DNA of 29,742 nucleotides from Hepatobacter sp965661165 (GTDB lineage: Bacteria > Pseudomonadota > Alphaproteobacteria > Holosporales > Hepatobacteraceae): the NCBI GenBank assembly GCA_965661165.1, contig CBFICL010000015.1, positions 1 through 29,742 of the forward strand, given 5' to 3'. The notes beneath the pieces were generated by a model. That model had not been told where the DNA came from. It saw only the letters and a list, made by a program, of their open reading frames with translations, and searched no databases. The position numbers were made by a program, and so were the translations under genes. Of this stretch, positions 24,132 through 29,742 are shown one piece after another (the stretch's first letter is position 1; the number at the start of each line of letters is the position of its first letter).

Positions 24132-24608
24132 ATGTCAGACAGAGAAAATGAAACATCCTTTGAAGGGCAAAACCAAAAGACGTTTGGCGAGGCCCACCAC
24201 AAAGACACACAAAACAAATTTCAGTGGAAAGGGAAAGAATTACCCTTAGAGGCCTTGCTGGCAAGTCACAGAAAAAACATGGACGCGGTAAGGCAGGCCC
24301 AGCAAGCCGCTTCAGATCTGGTGCGTGATGTGGCCCAGCTCAACGGTCAATATGCGCGGCATTCTTTTGACGATATTTGCCGTCAAACACGCACGTTTTT
24401 CACCGAAGCCAGCATGCCCAAAAACATGAACCCTGAACCCATGGTCAGTGCCATCAAATCCTCTTTTGAGCGCTCTATGTCTCATTATAAGCAAGTTACA
24501 GAACTTTTTTCTCAATCCACGTCAAAAATCTTTAACAGCTATAAGAAAAGGTTTGATGAAGGTCTGCAAGAAGCCCAGGACCTATCGAAGCAAAAAGAAA
24601 ACACCTAA
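24132..24608 (+). CDS. Phasin family protein
   Basis: This 158-residue protein matches the phasin_2 family, small amphipathic proteins that coat polyhydroxyalkanoate granules. The core ALLASHRKNMDAVRQAQQAA (from about residue 41) and QLNGQYARHSFDDICRQTRT are typical. The rest is predicted helical and charged, with a second helical block ending in KKRFDEGLQEAQDLSKQK. It has a strong GAAGGGGGAA ribosome site. No PHA synthase is in the window, so storage of polyhydroxybutyrate is implied but not shown; phasin-like proteins can also act in stress or at membranes. It is convergent with the porin gene. Confidence 0.8.
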   Translation: MSDRENETSFEGQNQKTFGEAHHKDTQNKFQWKGKELPLEALLASHRKNMDAVRQAQQAASDLVRDVAQLNGQYARHSFDDICRQTRTFFTEASMPKNMNPEPMVSAIKSSFERSMSHYKQVTELFSQSTSKIFNSYKKRFDEGLQEAQDLSKQKENT

Positions 24609-24710
24609 GGGAAACATCTTCCCTGAGAATACCCTTGGAGCATGAAAGCACAGAAGGGCCTTTATCAAGGCCCCTTCCCTTGCAAATCCGGTAGGAACCC
24701 CACAAAGGGG
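24608..24710. terminator. Hairpin-rich terminator region between convergent genes
   Basis: Three simple hairpins follow the phasin stop: AGGGAA/TTCCCT (24608-24624), GGGCCTT/AAGGCCC with loop TATC (24656-24673), and CCCC/GGGG (24698-24710). None is followed by a long T-run on the plus strand. Their position between converging phasin and porin transcripts suggests termination or 3'-end protection, perhaps for both strands. Confidence 0.4.
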
Positions 24711-24864
24711 CCCAACCAACCAAACAAGCACCCCTCTCTTTTGTCTGAAAAAGGGAGCTTAAGATGACACAACCTGCAATAACAGAGATAAACGAGCGTC
24801 CACAGCCCAGACACACCCCCGTGCCCAAAGCGTAAACGCCCCTTTAAACGCTTGTTTCTCCGCT

Positions 24865-26199
24865 CTAGAAGCTGACTTTCACGCCCACAACGCCTGTAAG
24901 GGCACGCTGATCCCTGATGACATTGCCTTTTGTGGAATCTTTCATCTGCTGGACAAACAAACTCATCTCATAAAGCGCCGAAGGGTTTTTGGTGAGGTGA
25001 TAGAACCCTTCAATATAAATCTGCACACCGGGTTGAACAGCATAGGTCAAAGAGGCGTTGCCGATATTCGTCACAGCCTTACTTGTCTTACCATCCACGG
25101 CAAAACCTGTCTTGGCCTCACTACGATAATACCCAAACGCAAGCTTTGTGTCCCAGAAAAAGAAGGCAATCGCCGCATCAAAAAACCGCGGCGCACAGGC
25201 ATGGGCACCCACATACTCAGACGGCGCCACGCCCGGTGCGGCCACCAGGTAATTACCTTTCATTTGTGCGGTTCGCCCCATCCAGCCATATTCAGCACCC
25301 AAGGCAACTTTATCAAAGGTAATGTCTCCACCCACTGTCACGCCGTTGGTTTGGTGAAAATAAATGTCTTCACCATTCGGTCCTTTTTGTGCCGTGCGCG
25401 GCGAACCCGTCACCCCCGTCACAGAAAGACTGAGCTTGGCATCTGAGGTGACAAACTCCACAAAGTTAACACCAAATCCCCAGAACTGCTTGTTATAATA
25501 AATATCTGTGTCAGAGATGGGCCCTAAATCAACACGGTTTTTCCGCCCAATCTTAGACGTATCCGGTGTATAGCTGACACCCAACTGAAACCCCCAAAAG
25601 CGCGGCGTCATAAGGGTAAATTTAGTGGCATCATCCGAGTCACCCACAAGCTCAACTTTGGCATAACAGCCTGTTGTGAGCCCCACATAACCGCGGTGAG
25701 CACTGGAGCCAAACCCCCCTGTGCCCCCAAGAAGCGAGGCACCACCAAAGGACATAAGGTCTTCCACGCCGGCATAGTTCCCTAAGTTTAACGTCGCGTA
25801 CTTAGAGTACAGAGAAATATAGGCCTGAGGGACGATGTAGTGCGTTTTGGCAAAACGATCACCCGAAAGCATCATCGTGGCCATCCACTGGTGAAAAGTG
25901 GCAAAATCCATCTGCCCATCCACCTGAAAGGCAATTTTCGTGTTGTCTGTGGTAAAAGAAGGGCCGCCCGTTTCATAGGCAGAGGGTTCCGAACTCAGCA
26001 CCCCACCATCTTTTTTGATTTTTTCAATCTCACGGTTGCTTTGGCTGCCGCTAAACATATTGAAAACAGCCGACCCCGTGATGCCAATTTGCGGCATAGA
26101 CAACGCCGAACCATCGGCACTTAAAGCAAGACTCGGCAGCCATAATCCCGCCGATACGAAGGATATGGTTTTCAAGAAAGAACGCTGTGTTGACCTCAC
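24865..26199 (-). CDS. Outer-membrane porin
   Basis: This 444-residue protein starts with a signal peptide (MRSTQRSFLKTISFVSAGLW, cleavage near ALSA before DGS) and ends with VGVVGVKVSF, whose terminal Phe is the classic signal for Bam-mediated barrel insertion. In between, alternating aromatic/glycine strands dominate (LGNYAGVEDLMSFGGASLLG, FWGFQLGVSYTPDTSK, LAFGYYRSEAK). This fits general alphaproteobacterial porins of the gram-negative porin family. The start is GTG 26199, preceded by AGGGAG. It is divergent from polA across a 173-bp A+T-rich region. Control by the OmpR-type system in this window is plausible but unproven. Confidence 0.88.
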   Translation of the reverse strand: MRSTQRSFLKTISFVSAGLWLPSLALSADGSALSMPQIGITGSAVFNMFSGSQSNREIEKIKKDGGVLSSEPSAYETGGPSFTTDNTKIAFQVDGQMDFATFHQWMATMMLSGDRFAKTHYIVPQAYISLYSKYATLNLGNYAGVEDLMSFGGASLLGGTGGFGSSAHRGYVGLTTGCYAKVELVGDSDDATKFTLMTPRFWGFQLGVSYTPDTSKIGRKNRVDLGPISDTDIYYNKQFWGFGVNFVEFVTSDAKLSLSVTGVTGSPRTAQKGPNGEDIYFHQTNGVTVGGDITFDKVALGAEYGWMGRTAQMKGNYLVAAPGVAPSEYVGAHACAPRFFDAAIAFFFWDTKLAFGYYRSEAKTGFAVDGKTSKAVTNIGNASLTYAVQPGVQIYIEGFYHLTKNPSALYEMSLFVQQMKDSTKGNVIRDQRALTGVVGVKVSF

Positions 26200-26372
26200 T
26201 GTGGTAACTCCCTAACATCAAAGAAAACTGTTTTTGGAAAAAGTAAACAATTTCTTAAAGAAGCGCCATAAAAAAAAGAATTTTTTTAGATAAAACGTGC
26301 GACCTCAACCATCCATCGGCCTTCTTTTTTGAATAATACACGCGTCTTTCTTTGTATTAGTGGGAAAAAATT

Positions 26373-28946
26373 ATGTCCTTAACTGTCTATCTTGTGGATG
26401 TCTCCCACTTTATCTTCAGGGCATATCATGCGCTGCCCCCCCTTGAGCGCCCAGATGGCACCCCTGTGGGCGCTGTGTACGGTTTTTTATCCATGGTGAT
26501 TAAATTGATTGATAACCACACGATGGACGCTTTAGGCATGGTTTTTGACAGCAAAACCCCCACCTTCCGCCACCATATTGACCCTGCCTACAAAGCCCAC
26601 AGGCCGCCGCCGCCGCCCGATTTAGCCGTGCAATTTTCACTTGTGCGTGAGGCCTGTCAAGCCTTTGGCTTTATGTGTCTTCAATGTGACGGCTTTGAAG
26701 CTGACGATATCATGGCCACCTATGCCACACAAAATGCAGCAGAAGGCGCTAACACCGTTCTTGTGTCCAGTGATAAAGATCTGATGCAGTTGATTAACCC
26801 ACATATTCGCATGTTTGATGCCATCAAAAACACCTTTATTGAAGCTGACGCCGTAAGGAAAAAACTGGGTGTCGATCCAGGTCAGGTTATTGATTTTCAA
26901 GCATTGACAGGCGATGCCTCTGACAATATTCCCGGCGTCCCAGGCGTGGGGCCCAAAACAGCGGCGCAATTGATCCATGACTTTGGCAGCCTTGACAACA
27001 TGTATCATCATCTCGACCACATCACCAAGCCCCGTCTGCAGCAGCGCCTTGCCGAAAACAAAGACAAAGCCTTTTTATCTCAACGGCTTACGCGCCTTGA
27101 TCCCCAGGTGCCGATTACTGTGCCCCTAGAGGATTTACGATTCCACGGCATCACCTATGACAATGCCAAAGCTTTTTTGGAAACCAACCACTTTAAAACC
27201 CTTGTCAAGCGCTTACGCGTACCTTCTGAGCAACACGCGCCCGCATCCATCACCTACCCCCTCACCTTGATTGACACACCTGAAACCTGGGCACTTTGGC
27301 AAAAACACATACGCAAAAAGGGAGTCATCGCGCTGGCCACCACACATGATGATGAGCAAGACCCCTCATGGGCGCTGTTTCACCCAGATCTTGGCGGGGG
27401 TATTCTCAGCGCACACCTGTCGGTTAAGGGACCGTTGATTCATGATAAAAGCGTGCTCCATGTGATTCATGATGCCCCCGCTTCCCTCAAGGACACAGGC
27501 GCCCCCATCAGTTATGATGACACGTTCCTTATGGCCTATTTGCTTGAGGGGCCGTCGCAGAAAAACGCGCGCGAACATTATCACACCCTGACACAAACAC
27601 CCGAACCCCATTTTGAAGGCCCACAAGAGCTCATCAAAGATACCCTCAAGGAAGCCTTGTGTGAGGCATGGGCCACGTGGTATGTGATGCCGCTTATGAA
27701 ACAAGCCCTCAGAGAGAACGCCATGTGGGCGCTTTATCAAAAAATAGATAAACCGCTGCAAGCCGTGCTGACATCGATGGAGCAGGCGGGCATCTTGTTA
27801 GACACGGAAAAACTTACGCACCTGGGCCACACCTTTCAAGCCCACATCGACGCCGAAGAACAGACCATTTTTTCTTTGGCAGGCACAACGTTTAACGTGG
27901 CGTCACCTAAACAATTGGGCGAGATTTTGTTCACCAAACTGGGCCTCACACCTGTGGGGAAGCGTGGCAAAGCCGGCACCTACAGCACCAATAGCGATGT
28001 GCTAGAAAAGTTGGATCACCCCATTACGGCCCCGCTGCTTCGCTTTCGCCAATTTGCTAAACTCAAAAGCACATATATAGATGGCCTGTTACACGCCCTG
28101 CCCGAAGACTCTCAAAGACTGCACACAACCTTTCTTGCCTGCGGCACATCTACGGGCCGATTGGCCTCCATAAAACCGAATCTTCAAAACATTCCTATTC
28201 GAGATCCAGAGGGGCGTGACATTCGCAAGGCGTTTATCCCCAACCCTGGTCACCTGTTGTTAAGCATTGATTATTCGCAAATTGAGCTGCGCCTTTTGGC
28301 GCACATCGGCCACATTACACCCCTGATTGAAGCCTTCAACCGCGGTGAGGATATTCATCAAAAAACAGCCTCTGAAATGTTTGACATCCCCTTAGCAGAC
28401 GTCACGCCCACACTCAGGCGTCACGCCAAGATGATTAATTTTGGCATTATCTATGGCATCAGCGCCTATGGGCTGGCCGAACGCCTGGCCATCCCTCAGA
28501 ACAAAGCCAAAGATTATATTGAACGCTATCTCGAACGCTATGCGGGCATCAAAACCTATATGGACACACAGATCGCCCTGGCACAGAGCAAGGGGTATGT
28601 CAAAACGCTGTGGGGCCGGCGGTGCTATATCCCGCAAATCCATCATAAAAATCCGGTCTTAAGAGGGATGGCCGAACGCCTGGCCATTAATGCCCCCCTT
28701 CAAGGCACCAGCGCCGATTTTATTCGAGACGCCATGGTGAAGATTGGCGCTTTCTTGGCTAAGGAACAGTCTACGCTCACCCTTCTGTTACAAATTCATG
28801 ATGAGTTGCTGTTTGAAGGCCCTGCCGATGAGATTGCACGACTCACACCCCACCTTGAAGCCATCATGAGCGGTGTTGCGTCATTGGAGGTGCCCCTTGT
28901 GGTGTCATCATCCACAGGCATGTCATGGGAAGAGGCCCACGCGTAA
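26373..28946 (+). CDS. polA: DNA polymerase I with degenerate 3'-5' exonuclease domain
   Basis: This 857-residue repair and Okazaki-fragment polymerase has an N-terminal 5' nuclease domain (residues 1 to about 285) with intact motifs YLVDVSHFIFRAYHAL, GFEADDIMATYA, SSDKDLMQL and GDASDNIPGVPGVGPKTAA. The C-terminal polymerase domain (about 460-857) keeps TSTGRLASIKPNLQNIPIR, the metal Asp633 in SIDYSQIELR, MINFGIIYGISAYGLAE and Asp810 in QIHDELLFE. The middle domain (about 300-430) has lost the DxE of proofreading motif I: the position reads VIALATTHDDEQDP instead of a FDTET-like motif. It therefore probably lacks proofreading. The gene is monocistronic by appearance. Confidence 0.95.
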   Translation: MSLTVYLVDVSHFIFRAYHALPPLERPDGTPVGAVYGFLSMVIKLIDNHTMDALGMVFDSKTPTFRHHIDPAYKAHRPPPPPDLAVQFSLVREACQAFGFMCLQCDGFEADDIMATYATQNAAEGANTVLVSSDKDLMQLINPHIRMFDAIKNTFIEADAVRKKLGVDPGQVIDFQALTGDASDNIPGVPGVGPKTAAQLIHDFGSLDNMYHHLDHITKPRLQQRLAENKDKAFLSQRLTRLDPQVPITVPLEDLRFHGITYDNAKAFLETNHFKTLVKRLRVPSEQHAPASITYPLTLIDTPETWALWQKHIRKKGVIALATTHDDEQDPSWALFHPDLGGGILSAHLSVKGPLIHDKSVLHVIHDAPASLKDTGAPISYDDTFLMAYLLEGPSQKNAREHYHTLTQTPEPHFEGPQELIKDTLKEALCEAWATWYVMPLMKQALRENAMWALYQKIDKPLQAVLTSMEQAGILLDTEKLTHLGHTFQAHIDAEEQTIFSLAGTTFNVASPKQLGEILFTKLGLTPVGKRGKAGTYSTNSDVLEKLDHPITAPLLRFRQFAKLKSTYIDGLLHALPEDSQRLHTTFLACGTSTGRLASIKPNLQNIPIRDPEGRDIRKAFIPNPGHLLLSIDYSQIELRLLAHIGHITPLIEAFNRGEDIHQKTASEMFDIPLADVTPTLRRHAKMINFGIIYGISAYGLAERLAIPQNKAKDYIERYLERYAGIKTYMDTQIALAQSKGYVKTLWGRRCYIPQIHHKNPVLRGMAERLAINAPLQGTSADFIRDAMVKIGAFLAKEQSTLTLLLQIHDELLFEGPADEIARLTPHLEAIMSGVASLEVPLVVSSSTGMSWEEAHA

Positions 28947-29014
28947 CCACCGTGTTGCAAAAAACATCAGATGCTTTATGGTGAGGCAACGCTGATGAAC
29001 ACCGTGAACCTTTC

Positions 29015-29599
29015 ATGACAACGCTCCTGCCCCCTGTGCCCTTAGGTGATCTATCTCAACCTTGTGTATGGGTTTTTTTGTGTGGATTGAACCAAGATTT
29101 TAACGGAGAAAAAGCCCAAAGAAGCCGCGCCGTTCTTGATGCCCTTGGCAAGCAATATGGATTTCGTTTTTTGGCGCTTGTGCCGCCCGCGCGGAGCAGC
29201 CAATGGGGCAACAGGCTGTGTTGGCCGCAAGAAACCCCTGCGCTTTTGGATGAAACCTGGGCGTATATCAAAGCTCAAACGCAAGACTTAACCGTAGCGG
29301 GTTATATTGGCTTTTCTAATGGTGGCTTTTTCTTATGTGCCCTTTCTCAGCACAAACTTTTGCCCGTCCCCCTGGTGGCCATTGCCTCTGGCGGCATCGT
29401 GAAAGGCACGCCCGCAGCCAATCGCCTTGTCCTTCTGGTTGATCCCAGCGACCAGCCCTATGGAGACAAGGCGCACGATATGCTGGGCAGCGCGAAGGGC
29501 ACCCCTCTTCATGTCACCCTTCACACCTTTGAGGGCGGGCACACAATTCCTCCAGACCTCCTGGCCGAACAGTTAACACAGCTGACCTCTCACCGCTAA
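29015..29599 (+). CDS. Alpha/beta hydrolase (esterase-like)
   Basis: This 194-residue cytosolic-looking hydrolase has a full catalytic triad: nucleophile Ser101 in GYIGFSNGGFF, an acid at Asp143 (LLVDPSDQPYG) and His176 (FEGGHTIPP). The N-terminal VWVFLCGLNQDFNGE gives the oxyanion-hole strand. It resembles small carboxylesterase/phospholipase or PHB-depolymerase-like hydrolases, and no substrate can be named. With a phasin nearby, a link to polyester turnover is possible but speculative. The start ATG 29015 lacks a strong ribosome site. It lies 68 bp after polA and may be read from the same transcript. No signal peptide is visible. Confidence 0.75.
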   Translation: MTTLLPPVPLGDLSQPCVWVFLCGLNQDFNGEKAQRSRAVLDALGKQYGFRFLALVPPARSSQWGNRLCWPQETPALLDETWAYIKAQTQDLTVAGYIGFSNGGFFLCALSQHKLLPVPLVAIASGGIVKGTPAANRLVLLVDPSDQPYGDKAHDMLGSAKGTPLHVTLHTFEGGHTIPPDLLAEQLTQLTSHR

Positions 29600-29742
29600 G
29601 AGACAAGCCAGACGCCCCTACCCGAAAAGTGTGCTTGTGCAAAGGAAGTAACGCATTTTAAGTATTGTGATGCGCATAACCTTCGGTGTGAACCCCGCCT
29701 GTCAGACCGCGCGCCAAGAAAAGAGCCAACCTTAGGTCATCG
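29600..29742. other. Right end of window without a recognised gene
   Basis: These 143 bases contain no convincing start codon with a ribosome site, no tRNA and no clear terminator. A structured RNA or promoter for a gene beyond the edge cannot be excluded. Confidence 0.4.

Noticed and set aside
29600..29742. Possible structured RNA at the right edge (CCTTCGG motif and GC-rich repeats).
   Set aside because: I could not draw a consistent fold or match it to 6S, SRP or RNase P RNA by eye.
1..29742. CRISPR arrays, insertion sequences, integrases and prophage genes.
   Set aside because: No regularly spaced repeats, transposase motifs or phage proteins were seen; the only direct repeats are the 20-bp array and the 102-bp fragment.

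Overview
The window looks like chromosomal DNA of an alphaproteobacterium. The clues are an ornithine-lipid acyltransferase pair, an alpha-type Fur without the cysteine pairs, an EnvZ/OmpR-like pair, a class III adenylate cyclase, a phasin, and a TetR-like C-terminal domain of the kind common in that class. A protein with an F-box-like motif and a PurA with an apparent signal peptide suggest a host-associated lineage, possibly Holosporales-like. That placement is inference; no rRNA or other firm marker is present.

Layout. Positions 1-1480 (minus strand) hold fur, olsB and the start of olsA as one tight operon. Positions 1567-3825 (minus) encode a large MscS-type channel, divergent from a Prx5-like peroxiredoxin (3901-4401). 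Positions 4429-6648 (minus) encode a membrane adenylate cyclase with a long sensor region. Positions 6815-8829 (minus) encode an OmpR-type regulator and its histidine kinase. A tRNA-Arg(CCU) lies at 8969-9045.

Positions 9282-19201 (plus) form a surface-glycan island. First come a surface carbohydrate biosynthesis protein, a 102-bp stray copy of the next gene, a FemAB/GNAT-like acyltransferase and a methyltransferase. After a 3 x 20-bp tandem repeat comes a compact five-gene operon, translationally coupled from its second gene on: pseB, an aldo/keto reductase, a cytidylyltransferase fused to a class III aminotransferase, a pseG-pseH fusion, and pseI. These account for most of CMP-pseudaminic acid synthesis (dehydration, acetylation, UDP removal, condensation with PEP, CMP activation). 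The usual PseC aminotransferase is absent, and the class III domain is the obvious candidate replacement.

After a tRNA-Lys(CUU) with weakened stems (19248-19323, minus) and about 440 bp without genes come two proteins with apparent Sec signal peptides: a 596-residue protein with an F-box-like motif, preceded by a good sigma-70-type promoter, and an adenylosuccinate synthase whose N-terminus reads as a signal peptide. Next are a TetR-like C-terminal domain lacking its DNA-binding part, a phasin, and a convergent outer-membrane porin. DNA polymerase I (with an apparently inactive proofreading domain) and an alpha/beta hydrolase close the window. The last 143 bases hold nothing I recognise.
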